Source: Chromera velia (taxonomy: Eukaryota > Sar > Chromeraceae). From it: a stretch of 64,000 nt of DNA. How positions within the stretch are numbered: position 1 is the stretch's first letter; every line of letters starts with the position of its first letter. Shown here piece after piece: positions 11,615 to 23,167 of the stretch. The position numbers and the translations under genes are program-made. The notes under the pieces were generated by a model. That model was not told the origin of the DNA. It saw only the letters and a program-made list of their open reading frames with translations, and searched no databases. The stretch is from the NCBI GenBank assembly GCA_018398765.1, contig JAHBMJ010001084.1, positions 45,350 through 109,349 on the forward strand. The letters run 5' to 3'.

Positions 11615-12321
11615 AGGAAGGAAGGAAGGAAGGAAGAAAGAAAAGAAAGAAAAGAAAGAAAAGAAACAAAAGAAAGAAAAGAAAGAAAAGAAAGAAAAAG
11701 AAAGAAAGAAAGAAAGAAAAGAAAGAAAGAAAGAAAGAAACAAACAAAGAAAGAAGGGTACGAATGTGGAACAAGACGCCGTCGATGAAGAAAAATGAAA
11801 AAGAAACAGAGGGAAGCATAAAAACAAATAACATACAGGAAAGGAAGGGTGCGCACTGAAAGTTAGAGAGATCGACATACCTCCGCTTGGTGGGGAACGC
11901 TTTGCTTGTGCTTGCTTCGTTGTCTCTTCGCTTCGTCGCTCTCAAATCTGCATGCAGACATTAAAACTGGTATAGCTGTAGCCGCAACTGTCCCCGTCAA
12001 TCCGAAGCCACCAAGCGACTCATTCTGCCGTCAACGGATCTTTTGCCTGGCTATCCATTGCAGCTCGCTTCTTAGTAGTATGCCATTGACTAGGTTGTAC
12101 AAAACTGAACGGTTCTTCGGTCCGTCTCTTTCGCTCCCCTGAGAAAGTTCACAGCAGCGTAAGCCGAAAGACAGATCGCGGGTCACTGACCGCATCATGA
12201 GGAGGAAACTCAAGATCACCAGCATGAAGACCCAAAGGCGAAGGCACTTGCTTTGCCACTCCTCTGGTTCTTCCGACTCTCCCTCAGACATTCGCCGACC
12301 CAGACCGGGAGTTGCCCTCAT
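9591..12321 (-). CDS. Unrecognised membrane protein, three exons, ~584 aa
   Basis: Proposed exons on the minus strand are 12321-12091, 12024-11881 and 10970-9591. The start is ATG at 12321. A 66 nt intron (GTCAAT...GGCAG, with TACTAAG inside) removes an in-frame TGA at 12033-12031. The long intron opens with GTATGT after 11881, ends with ATGTTCAG before 10970, and is filled with GAAA/GGAA repeats. All junctions are phase 0 and the model sums to 585 codons. A hydrophobic helix lies at residues ~29-46 (LWVFMLVILSFLLMM), and a second around residues 80-100 (GLTGTVAATAIPVLMSA). The large last exon encodes a soluble-looking domain starting LVDGPEDFDLFSFSG and rich in Ser/Gly. I recognise no family. 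The first two exons are less certain than the last. Confidence 0.5.
11296..11760. repeat. Poly-G tract and (GAAA/GGAA)n polypurine block within intron
   Basis: A run of about 23 G near 11297-11320 is followed by roughly 370 bp of almost pure purine (GAAA and GGAA tetranucleotides) from about 11390. It lies in the long intron of the minus-strand gene, so the transcript is pyrimidine-rich there. Confidence 0.9.
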
Positions 12322-12987
12322 GTTATCACTAGGTGCTTGATGCAGTTGTGATTGCACGCAGAGAGAAGAACACAACCAGCGAACAGGCAAACGTCGTATT
12401 GAAGGGGAAATGTCTATGGAGTCATGCGTGGAGACAGAATCGATCTTTGAAATGCGGTCGTCAGCTGATTTACGATCACATAACAGCACATTGGAATTCA
12501 AAAAGTCAAACTTGTGGAGTAGTGCCTTGTGGCAGGACCAGGCAGGTCAAAGATGGTCAAGAGGACTGGGCCATCCATGCATGGCCATCCCGAATGACTT
12601 TAGCTCGGAATCCACATGCAGCTAGGAGACGCAGTGCGTGTTGTTTCAATGCGCAGGGCGGTTCGCACGGAGAAGCTGTCGTGGGATGCACGTGGGGCAT
12701 GCACGTAATGAAATCTTTTCATGCTGTTTGGAGACACCGACCGATCACCGACCGTGAGCACACTTTTCCTTCCAAGAGCATGTGTTGTCTGGACAGTCCT
12801 GTTGAGGTGTTCCTGTTTGTTTGCCCTCAGTGGAAGAGAAAGCTCATCCCACCCACGCTGCACGACCGCCAGAAACGACCAAGGAAAAGGACATTTTTAA
12901 TTTGACACTGCTGTTTGGTGGTGGTGAAGGACAAGTGAACGGAGGGGGGGCGGGACGCCAGGAGTTACGGTGGAAAAAGAAAGAACG
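12322..12987. promoter_or_regulatory. Shared intergenic region between divergent genes (candidate bidirectional promoter)
   Basis: The start codons of the minus-strand membrane-protein gene and the plus-strand S15 gene are 666 bp apart and face away from each other. No TATA box or recognisable motif was identified. The promoter role is inferred from the layout only. Confidence 0.35.
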
Positions 12988-15900
12988 ATGTTGCGTCTCT
13001 TGTGTGTTGCAAGCTTTCTGTTTTTCTTTGTCCATCAGTGTGCGAGTTTCCGCATTGCACCATCAAGAGGGAGGCGGAGTGCATTACCACAAGCAGTGAG
13101 AAAGCGGTCTCCAAGATGGTCGTCGCATTCTTCTGTTCTCTACCAAGAGCCTGAAGATCAGGAGACAGGGGTTGAAGAGGAAGTTGAAGAGGAAGTTGAA
13201 GAGGAAGAGGAAGAGGGAGAGTCCTTTGGGGACTTTATTCAGGAGTATGAGAGACCGGATTTGAAGAAATTGGGAATCGATTTGGAGGCCTATAAAGGTG
13301 TAACGGACCCTAAGGAGATTGAAAGGCTGGATCAGCTCATTGGAGAGGAGGCAATAGAAAAGACCGGCTTTCCCCGTCAGGTTAGGGGACAGTGGATCAG
13401 CCCGTTCGTTCTTGACAGGGAACAGTATGAGAGGTTGGCGGGACAAAAAGCAGAGAAGCGTGATCTTGTGAAAGCGAGGCTAGAAGCAGAGGCGGAGCGA
13501 GGGGAGGAGGACGATGATTCAGAAATGGAATACGAAGAAGGCGATTGGTATGAAGGAGAGGGCGAAACAGAAGGCGAAGAAGGTAGTTGGGATGAAGGAG
13601 AGGGCGACACAGAAGGCGAAGAAGGCAATTGGGTGGAAGACGAAGAAGGTAATGCGGAATGGGTTGGAGGAGAGGAGGAGTCGGACGGTGAAAGTGCAGA
13701 GTCCGAAGAAGGGCTACGTGATCCTGAAAGTTTTTTGGAATCCATTGAGGAAGACGAGGCAGATGAACTTGAAGAAGGAGAGGACGAATTGGGTGACGTA
13801 GAAGAAGAGACAAAGAAGGCTGTTGAACGGACAAAGGCAGCCAAGGCCGGAAAGGCTGTAGCAGAGGAGGTGCTCATCAACCTGGAGGACGTGCCCTTCT
13901 CCTCGGTCGGTCGCTTGGTTCAATTTTTTTTCAGTTAAGAATGTCCTTTCCTTTGGCCGTGCTCATGCGTCGTTCGATGCCAGCCCCTCTGTCGGAATTC
14001 CGCCATCTCATCTGTCCGATGGCTTCGCCCTGCACAATGTGTTGGATGAGGCCGTGGTCTTAAGTCTTGCCCGTCTCTTGCTCTGCATTCATTTCCACTC
14101 TTTTTACCCCCCTTCCCGCTCTACCATTTTCAGAATGTCACGTATCCATCACTCTCTGTTCTTCTCTTCTGTTCACTCGCTCATCCCCCGGCGCCGCTCG
14201 AGGACGCACACTGGGCTGCCATCTTGGGGGTGTCCTGTCTCCGTATAAGTGCATCTATACGTTTATTTATGCGCCTGCCTGCCCGCCTTCTCGAATGATT
14301 CATACGGTTTGCAGGAGTTCGAACGGAAAGTTCTCCAACGAGCGTATGCCGCTCCGTGGAAGTGAGTGAGGGAGAAGGGGGCGGGGGGTGGGTGGGAAGC
14401 TCGGATGAAGAGCATTCTTATTTATCTCCCTTTCTGTGTGTGTCTGTGTGCCTCTTTTTGTCGCCCTCTCGCGTGCGGTGGCTCCCTTGCTCCCCCCCCC
14501 CCCCCCCCTGTCACTCTGCACTCTTTTTGCGACTGTGTGATCCATCCGTTTCTTGCTTTCTTCCTTTTCCTTCCTTCCTTCCTTCCTTTCCTTCCTTTCT
14601 TCCTTCCCTCCTTCCTTTCTTGTGTTTGTTTGTTTATTTGTTTCTTGCCTTCTGTCATTCGTTCTTTTTCTTTCTGCTTTTCTTTCATTCTTTGTTTCTT
14701 CCTTTCTTCCTTTCTTTGTTTGCTTGCCTCAAAGAACGCACATGATCTGATCTAATGTGATCTGATCTGACCGCCTGCAGACTCCACGACAGAGATGTTG
14801 GGTCCGTCGAGACGCAAATTGCTGCCCTCTCTGCTCGGATCATTCTGTTGACCGAGCATTGTGCAGCGAACATTCACGTCAGTTCCTTCCCTTCCATTCC
14901 TTTCTCTCCCGTGCTCTCTTCTCCCACGGATTATCCATGTAAATGAACCAAAGCAAAAAAGTTTCTACGCGGGCTTTGACCGTCTCCTGTGTTAAAAGCT
15001 GGGCGTGGATGGCGCAAGATTCAATTCACCGCAGTCGAAAAGACCGTTTTCTTTCATTGACTTGCGTGTATCCAAAGCTTGTGCGTCTCTCGTGGCTGGA
15101 TGGGATCTGGTTTCCTGTCCTGCAAATCTGCACTGCACACTTTTGTCGGTTTGTTCTGCGTCGCTTTTCCCGACTGTGTTTCTGTTCCATTGGAGAAAGA
15201 CATTGATTGTTGTGATTGCCTTTGTATCGCTAAGGTCGAGCCGTGCCAAAATGACGGCATGACATTTTGAAGAAATAAAAATTGAGCCTTGTCGGGATAA
15301 ATCTGATCGTATGCACAGGACAAGCCTGCAAGGAGAGGTCTCGAGGCCGCTATCGAGAAGAGGAAACGGTGAGTCGATCCGTCAGTATTTCAGTTAGTCA
15401 GGGGGGGNNNNNNNNNNNNNNNNNNNNNNNNNNNNNNNNNNNNNNNNNNNNNNNNNNNNNNNNNNNNNNNNNNNNNNNNNNNNNNNNNNNNNNNNNNNNN
15501 NNNNNNNNNNNNNNNNNNNNNNNNNNNNNNNNNNNNNNNNNNNNNNNNNNNNNNNNNNNNNNNNNNNNNNNNNNNNNNNNNNNNNNNNNNNNNNNNNNNN
15601 NNNNNNNNNNNNNNNNNNNNNNNNNNNNNNNNNNNNNNNNNNNNNNNNNNNNNNNNNNNNNNNNNNNNNNNNNNNNNNNNNNNNNNNNNNNNNNNNNNGG
15701 GGGGGGGGGATTGACGGTGTGTGGAGCGAGGCAGCACTTACGAGGAGACGGAAAATGGGTCAGAGAGAGAGAGAGAGAGAGACTGACCCGGTGTAAGAGG
15801 GTCAGAATGAAGCAGTAGCATTGACGTGTCAACGGAAGTCAGCTCCTGGCTCGCCTCTCTGTTTGTTGGTCTGTGCATTGGCTGTGCCTGTGTGGCAGTT

Positions 15901-16243
15901 TTCTCTTCTTTCCTGTCTAGTTTTTTTCGCACGGCTTCGGGCTCCTCGCCCACCTGGATGAAGGTGTGGGAGGGAGTGGACAGATTATAAAGGCTTTCTC
16001 TTTCCTTTTCTTTTTCCTGGTGGGCCCACTCGCTTGTGCTGTACGCCGCCTTGAGTCTCCGTCCCTCGTTGTGCCTCTACTTGGTCCTTCGTCTCTCTCG
16101 TCTCTGTAATAGGAGGTTCTGTCGATCTGCCGCCTGCAATGCAGATTCCTTCAATACGTCGCGAAGAGGGATCCCATCAAGTATTCTGCCCTGATCACCC
16201 GTCTGGGAATCTTCCCCGTCACAATCCGGGGTTGGTCTGTCTG

Positions 16244-16289
<46 letters not shown>

Positions 16290-16357
16290 CCTCGCTCCTG
16301 CATGCATTTGAATTCTTTCTTAGGACAAAATGTGCTTTCCCTTCACGTCTGTGTCAG

Positions 16358-16397
<40 letters not shown>

Positions 16398-17026
16398 CGC
16401 GCGCGTTTGTCTCCCTCCTTCACTCTCTTTCTGTGCGTGCCTGTTTACGTTGGGTGCTTGTGTGTGTCGGTCTGTCAGCCTGCATGGATAGGGTTGTCTG
16501 TTGGACTCATCCTCGCATTGCAAGACAGCGAAAAAAAAAGTATTCGCCAGTATCCCACTCCTCCCGCCCCGCCACCTTCAACCTCCCCGCCTCCACCCTC
16601 AAGACCGGCTCGCATGCATCGATCGATTCTGCAAGAACATAGGCAGTGGAGAGCAGGAAGAAAACATGGTTTCCAAAATAGCAACACTCAAGGCAAATAA
16701 TCAGATGAATACTTTTGCCTGTGCGTATTAAGGGTTCCTGTCTCCGTCCCGCCCGCTTTTTTCTCTCTTCCTGTCGCTCAGGTTCCGTGGCTGCTCAGGT
16801 GCCAGAGCTGAAGTATGCGACTCGGCCGAATGTGCAAACGCAGTGGGAGGCGATCCCGACCCGTCAGGATATTCAGCTGAATGTCCTCTGGAAGGAAAAT
16901 AACATGAGGCAAAGGGGTCGGAAGATGGTCAAGACCGGGTTGAGGAAGACACAGAAGGCGTTCATTCGGGAGGGATCCCTTGCAGCTGCCGCACTGGGCA
17001 CTTCTTCGAATGACGAACGCCAATAG
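12988..17026 (+). CDS. rps15: Organellar (probably plastid) 30S ribosomal protein S15, nuclear-encoded, with long acidic extension
   Basis: Exons are 12988-13909, 13935-14056, 14315-14361, 14781-14877, 15319-15368, 16145-16230 and 16782-17026, giving 522 aa with consistent phases. S15 signatures run across exons 4-6: LHDRDVGSVETQIAALSARI and LLTEH, then RRGLEAAIEKRKR, then FLQYVAKRDPIKYSALITRLG. These match bacterial-type S15, which binds 16S rRNA and the platform of the small subunit. The N-terminus (MLRLLCVASFLFFFVHQCAS, then FRIAPSRGRRSA) looks like a signal peptide with F at the cleavage site followed by a basic Ser-rich transit peptide, as in complex-plastid proteins. Between them and S15 lies a ~250-residue Glu-rich region. 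Exon 1 runs into a stop after a T8 tract at 13924-13931. Either a 25 nt intron (13910-13934) or a one-base indel restores the frame. Intron 5 contains the assembly gap. Confidence 0.82.
15408..15698. other. Assembly gap (291 N)
   Basis: A run of N bordered on both sides by G homopolymers (7 and about 11 G). The gap lies in the S15 intron between the exons ending at 15368 and starting at 16145, and probably reflects an unsequenced poly-G tract. Confidence 0.98.
16255..16405. repeat. Dinucleotide repeats in S15 intron
   Basis: A (CT)n run lies near 16255-16287, and a (GT)n run near 16362-16390 passes into (GC)n to about 16405. Both are inside the intron between the last two S15 exons. Confidence 0.85.
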
Positions 17027-17767
17027 AGAGGAGGAAGGAGTCGGGGGGGAAAGGGAAAGAAAGCAAGCAGACGGGACTCAAGAGTACTCCTCCCCCCTCT
17101 CTCTCTTTCCTTTTTTTTCTTCCTCTGAGGTTCCTCTTGTCTGTTGAACTTTCAGGAAGGGAAACGGCAACAGAGACCTGCCTCTCTTGGTTTTCCCTCT
17201 CTTCTCCGCACTTCTGGTCTGTCCTGAGACGCTTCGCTTTGTCCTATCCTAGCTCGGCGTGATGCGCTCGCCGGTTAGCCTTTCTCTTCCATCGTCCCCC
17301 AAGAAGACATTGTCACTGAAGTTGCGTGTCTGTTCTGGGATTTGAGAGACTCATAGGAGCGAGCACAGTTGGACCAGAAAGCTGGAAAGAGAGAAGAAAA
17401 CAGCTACCCGCACACGCAATGTCACGCGTGCTCGGTCCTTTCCGATTGAGCGTCTCTTGCAATGCGTGAAAACTTTTTTTTGCAGCTCACCCAAATTTTT
17501 CTTGAATAAACGACAGTGCAGAAGGTGCATGATCTGTGCTTGGCCTCCTTATCTTACTTCTGCATTGCGAATGTATGCATGGTGCAAGTCACTGGCAAAA
17601 ATCATGAAAAATGTTACATCATTTGATTAATTTTTCTGTATATCAACATATACTAGTAAATGTAACGCTCAGAATGTTAACTAAAAAAAGCCATCTGGTA
17701 GTGCATGTTTAGTAGCTATTAATTAGCTAGCGCATGTTTAATACGAAAATCGGATGCAGTTCCTGGG
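17027..17767. other. 3' flank of S15 gene and spacer before LINE copy 2
   Basis: No coding sequence was seen. GTGCATGTTTAG and GCGCATGTTTAA near 17701-17741 form a small imperfect repeat just before the LINE end. I found no matching duplication at the other LINE end. Confidence 0.4.
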
Positions 17768-17831
17768 ATTGATTGATTGATTGATATGTTCCGCCCTAGG
17801 GCCTTCCCGCTATGTCTATCTGTCGCCAGAG

Positions 17832-20800
17832 CTAGCAGAGCGGGGCGTTCTCCAGCCTAAGCTGAGGTATCAGACCCCGCCCTCGGGGCCCGCCAGAGTC
17901 TGTTGCCCTGGCCGCTGCTGCATGATTTCTCGTTGTTCGAGCCACAGCTCTGGATCCACGTTGGCTTTCCGGCCTGAAAATCGATCTGAAACGGTATGTA
18001 ATTTGGGCTTCCTCGCTCTTTTTGTTTGCTTTATCAATCTTTTTCTGCGGCTCCCTCCTTCCCCACCCTAACGCTCCTTCGGTCGTCTCTAAGTTATCAA
18101 TTGTCTCCTCATATTCTTTTGTTAGTCTCTCGATCGCCCGCTGCCTTCCGGTGATTCCTGCATGTCTGGCCGCCAGAGCGTCTCCCTCTATGTGTCCGTA
18201 CCATCCTAGACACTCCTCAAATACCCTCCGTCTGAATGACGCCCATCCCAAAAACTCATCCACTCTGGCATGACATTCATTCAACAGAAAACAGAAAAGC
18301 GTCGAGTTGTCCCTTTTTCCCTCTTCTTTGTTGAGCCTTTCTCTTTCTGTGGCTGCCTTTTTGGCTCTTTTTTCCATCTTGCTGTCCCATTTCTCTTCTA
18401 TCTTTCTGAACATCTCTGCTCTCTCTCTGTCAAAAACAGGATATTCTGTCACCAGATGGATTTCATCTTCCACCACCTCAATTCCCAACCACCCTCGACA
18501 GAACTGGCACATCCTTTTCTGTAACGGCACCTTCTCTCCCCCCCTTACTAGAATTTTTCCCTGAGTCGCAGCCACAGCCCTGTCTCCCACCCTGCATACT
18601 GCTCTCCTCCTGTGTTCTGATCGTGGCGCCACTCTCGTATAACAAAAAGGGGCTCTCCTTATTCTCTCTCTGTCTATTTTCATTGTTGAGCCAACCTTTT
18701 TACCTGCTCTGTCTTCAAACAAAGAAAGGTGGAGACGGTTTCCGTTTGAGACCTTTCTGTGCACGTCAGCCATCATCACTCCTATTAGTTCTGCCTTCTC
18801 CTGACTGCTCTTCTCTCTTATGTTTCTTTCTATTCTATGTGTAAACGTCTCTCTCTTCTTCTCGTCTAGCTCATTTTTTGTTCTCTTCAGCAGCCATCTC
18901 TCTATCCCGTCTACTCTCTCGTTGACTACCTGTATTCCTCTCTGCCCTACGCTTCCTTTTAGTCTTTTTCTTGCAAAAGGGTGCATTCCTCTGTCTGTGT
19001 AGAGTGCCTGTGCACATTGCTTCAGATGAAGGAAAAGATGAAAAGGATGCATTCTTCTCCCCCCCCCCATTTCGTTCTCTGCCCCCTCTCTCAGGCATGT
19101 GAGGATTGCCTGCCATACCGCTTCATTTCTTCTCTCCTTTAAAGCCTTCCCTGCCCACCGGATCGTTCTAGAAGCCACTTCGAGATCGATCGGAATGAAA
19201 CCTCCTTCCATCATCAGCGTGTCACAATTGTCTTTCTTTCTCAAACGCAAAACAAACCTGACAAATCTCCTTTGCTTCTCGTCGAATTCTGCATACGCGC
19301 TATCTGGGTATGCATAGATTTCGCATCCATACAACCATATAGCGTGCACTGTCTGTTTAAATATATTGAAGCAATCAGCGGGTGGAATCCCTCCCTCCCT
19401 TCCTATCTTCCCCATCAGTCCTTGCATGCATCTCTCTACTTTGATTGACCGTGCTTCCATCATGGTTTCAGATCTAGGTTGCAGTCGGCGGATAGAACTA
19501 GTCCCAGGTAGGGTTGCTCTCTTGCTTCTTTCATCACTATCTCCCCCAGTCTAACTTCTTTTTTCTCTCTTGATGCGATGCGGCCAAACCGGACCAATCT
19601 CAACTTGTCAGAGAATAGAAGACAGAGAGGTTCTGCAAAGGCTACAAGGTTCGAAAGAAGAAGGTTCAACTGTCTATCTGAGGATTCGAGGAGTGTTGTG
19701 TCATCTGCAAACAGAGAGGCAAGGAAATCAACTCACCTCCCGTTTTCTCCTGCTGGCACCTTTGGCCTCTGTCTGTCGGTCTGTCGTCTCTGTCCTCTCC
19801 TCTTTCCTACTTCCTCTGGCAAGTCATGTGTGTACACAGAGTAAAGGGAAGGGCCGCTCGGGCCTCCTTGCTTGAGTCCTTTGTCTTCCGGGTACCACAT
19901 GCTCGTTTCCTTCACCCGTGCCCTCACTTTTTCCAGAGAGGCCTCAACCCATCTGATCAGACCTTCCTCCACCCCTGCCTTTCTTAATTTCTTTTTTAAC
20001 TTTTCTAACCTCACTTCGTCAAAAGCCCGTGTGAAGTCAACAAAAGCAACATTGAGCACTTCCATTCGAGCAATAACGAACAGCAAAAGAAAAATTGCAT
20101 CGCATGTGCCTGTCTTTCTCTTGTATGCAAACTGCCATGGCGTCTGTCTGGCTTCCTTTTTCACCTTTGTTCTCATGATCATGTCCCCCCATTTCGCATC
20201 TGCTACCACCAGGTACACTCCCCTCCATCCCCCAATTAGTGCAAGTGACTTACCCGATTTTGGAAGGGCCATCACCGGCAAGTCATTCCACCCTTTCGGC
20301 CACCAGCCAAAACGATATGCAACATTAATTAACAAAACATACAAAGATACCAGCTCAGTCGATTTTTCCATCGTTCTCAGCATTCCTGGGGGTATTCCGT
20401 CCTTCCCAGCGACCTTTCTGGGGTTGCTTGCTCTTTTCATTGCCTTCCTTACCTCCTTTTCCTCTGCTATGTGCCATCCTTTCTCCTTAATCGCTCTACT
20501 CACTGTCGTTTTTCTTTCTTGTTCCCTCTTTCTCTCTTCTTTCTCTTCTTTTGGCAGCTCGTACGTTTGTTTGAAACCTTCTGCTACCTGCTGGGTCATC
20601 ATGCTATCTTTTGTTTTTCTTGGTGCTGCCCTCCTGTCTTCCTCACCGAGTCTCCTCCACACCTTCCAGCAGCCTCCTTCATTTATTTTGGCTCTTATGT
20701 TCTCCACCTTTCTCTTTTCTGCCTTCCGTTGCTCTCTCGTCACCGCGTTTCTCAGTGCTCTCTCTATCATGACTAACTGTTTTCTTCTCTCCTCATATGC

Positions 20801-23068
20801 CTGTCTCAATCTTTCTCCTTCCTAAGCTGAGGTGCTGCTCTCGTTTTCTCATTCATCCCTCTGCTCTCTTTCTGCTTTCAAGCCTCTGATTTCCTCTCTC
20901 ACTTTTCTCTCTATTCTTCTGAATTTTTTTATTTGCTTTCTTTCTTCCCCTCTCAGCGCTTCTGCTGGCTCTTCTTTCCTCTCCCTTTTTCTTTCTTCTT
21001 TCTTCTCCTTCCTTATTGCCCACATGAAGGTTTTCTCTCTGATGTGTTGGAACTTTTGGTATGCTTCGTCGAGCAAGTCTTTCTTTATTTCTTCTTCCTC
21101 TTCCATATCCATTGCTTTCTGAAAGACCTCACTCACTTTTTCTTCCTTTACTCTTTTCTGAAGCTCTTGGAGATACCTCTTCTCTCCTTCCTTTGTGAGC
21201 GTTCCCTTCCATCTTGGCTTGATTTGATCTTCTCTTTTCTCGTTTTTCTTTCTCTTTTCCCTCTTTTTTATCTTTCTTCGCCTATCTTTTCTTCTTTTTT
21301 TTTTGTTCTGTTCTTGGTTGGCTTCGTTCTCTTCCTTATTTCCTCTTCCCTCACCGCTCTCATTCTCTCTTTCTTCCTCCCTCAGGACTAACCTAAGAGC
21401 TGAATGGTCTGACCGAGCTGAGCACACATAAAATACAGAAAACAGAAGAACAGATGGCAGAGACACAGGAGACATACATGCATAGTCGATCAGGGACCTC
21501 CCTCTGTCTCCCCCCTTGTCGAAGGTAAACGATCTATCAAAGTTGAAAGCTACCTTCTCCCCCCCTTCTTCGACCGCACACCGCCTCAGTCCATTCAGAG
21601 GAACAATGCCCACCATCTCACAAAAACGAATAAGAGCCCTTCCCTTCGTGTTCTCCGTCTCGTCTTCAGACTCCCTCTCCGGTCTGAAAACTTCCTCTCT
21701 CCCGCCTGTTTGTGCCCACTCTTCCCCTTCTCCCCCTCCCTTCCCTGTCCAGACTATCAGAGGAGTTTTCTTTCCAGTGCGGGCGTTGAAGTCCCCCATC
21801 ATGCAGACCTCTGAGAATCTGCTCTCTCCTTTTCTTTCTCTCTGTGCTCTTTTCTCTTCGATTCTCTCTGCCAAATTGTTGAGGTGTGTCTCATCTGCGT
21901 AGTTCGACTCTTCATGGGGGTTATACAAGCCAATGAAGAGCGGGAAGCCTGGTGCTTCTACAAATACCGCTATCTCCATTGCTCTTTCTGTCATAAAGCC
22001 CAGCTCTCTTGCCTTTCTGCTCATCAATACCATTACCCCCCCTGTTATCGTCACTTCTCTTCCCTCCCTTACTAACGGGAAATTCGTTCCTTGCAGTCTT
22101 CCTCCATTCACACTACATACTGTCCTCTCTGTTCTAGTTTTATTCATAAAGAGGATGTCGGCTCCTTTCGTTTCTTCTGCAAAAAGCGGGCTTTACACCA
22201 AATTCTCCGTTCTTCCCCTTACGTTCAGAGCCCACATCTCTACTCTTTTGTCTTTCTTGTTTTGTTTGCTCTTCCTGTTCGTCACGGGGGAAGACAAAAA
22301 AGAAAAGGAAGAAGAGGAAGACAAAAAAGAGGAAGAAGAAGAAGAAGAAGCAGAAGAAGAAGAAGAAGAAGAAGAAGAAGAAAAAAAAGAAGAAGAAGAA
22401 ATTTCCCGGCGGTCTGGCCTCTTCCCACCCCTCCCTCCCTGTTCTTTCCCGCCCTCTTTCTTTCCCCCGCCAGTGTCAGGGAAAGAGGAACAAAAACCAA
22501 GAGACTCAGAGGAAAAAAAAAAATAAGAGGAAGACACAGAAGAAGTAGTGAAGCTGTAAAGAGACGGACCTGGTGGGGGACAACGAGGCAAAGAAGCTCG
22601 AACAGAACAGGAAAGAGAAGAACATATACATGAACACATGTTGGCACGTATTTGTTCGTCTTTATGAATTAAACTATTCTCCTTCTCTGACGAGCCTTCG
22701 ATTTCTGAGGAGAAAGAGAAGCTAAACTGGGATCCGTCTTGCTCGGGTGTGTTGATCGAGAATGGATGTATGCTGCAGAAACATCTGGGATGCTCGAGGG
22801 TGTTTTCTGGTTCTTTTTTTCTGGCAGGGCCACAATCTACATCCCAGGGGTCTAACTGAAAGGGAACGAAATCGCTTTTTTCTTCTTTGTCCTCCCTTGG
22901 ACTCTCCTTCCCTCCTGTCCTTCTTCCCAACAAAAATCCTCCACCTTTTCTCACTTGGTTTCTCTCCGTCTCCCCTGCGGGTGGATTGGTCCTTTCTCTG
23001 TTCGGAGTTGCCCTGTCCTTCTCTGTGCACTCGCCTTCACATCGCTCTGCATGCAAAGGAGGGCACAA
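17832..23068 (-). pseudogene. LINE ORF2 (endonuclease-reverse transcriptase), inactivated
   Basis: On the minus strand the frame starts below 23068 and shows, in order: a Ser-rich stretch from (GAA)n at 22290-22410; an APE-like endonuclease (start WALNVRGRT near 22230, MGDFNARTG, DYACMS, and SDHSALRL near 21400); a Lys/Glu-rich linker; RT with FVDFTRAFDEV, LKQGGPSGPSLYSVY and FADD; and a CxxC...H zinc knuckle. Stops occur at 22195 (TAA), 20851 (TGA), 20824 (TAG) and 19735 (TGA, replacing Trp of copy 1). A 5 bp insertion near 19470-19475 shifts the frame after the RT core. The last zinc-knuckle Cys, intact in copy 1, is Tyr here (TEYPVF). This copy is also dead. Confidence 0.9.
22290..22412. 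repeat. (GAA)n tract inside LINE copy 2
   Basis: GAA/GAG trinucleotides on the plus strand, read as poly-Ser (TTC/TCT shifted) on the LINE sense strand, just upstream of the endonuclease domain. They could be an expanded linker of the element. Confidence 0.75.
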
Positions 23069-23167
23069 AGGGGGGGGAACACACTGGTCTACATCTTTTT
23101 TTAGTGAGTGTGAAAGAGAGTTGGAGGGTAGTGAGGAACGTGGCCGAGGCTCGTCTAATTGATATAC

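Noticed and set aside
11238-11878. Long Phe/Ser-rich minus-strand frames over the GAAA block
   Set aside because: They are produced by (TTTC)n/(TTCC)n repeats, and the region is an intron between GTATGT and ATGTTCAG.
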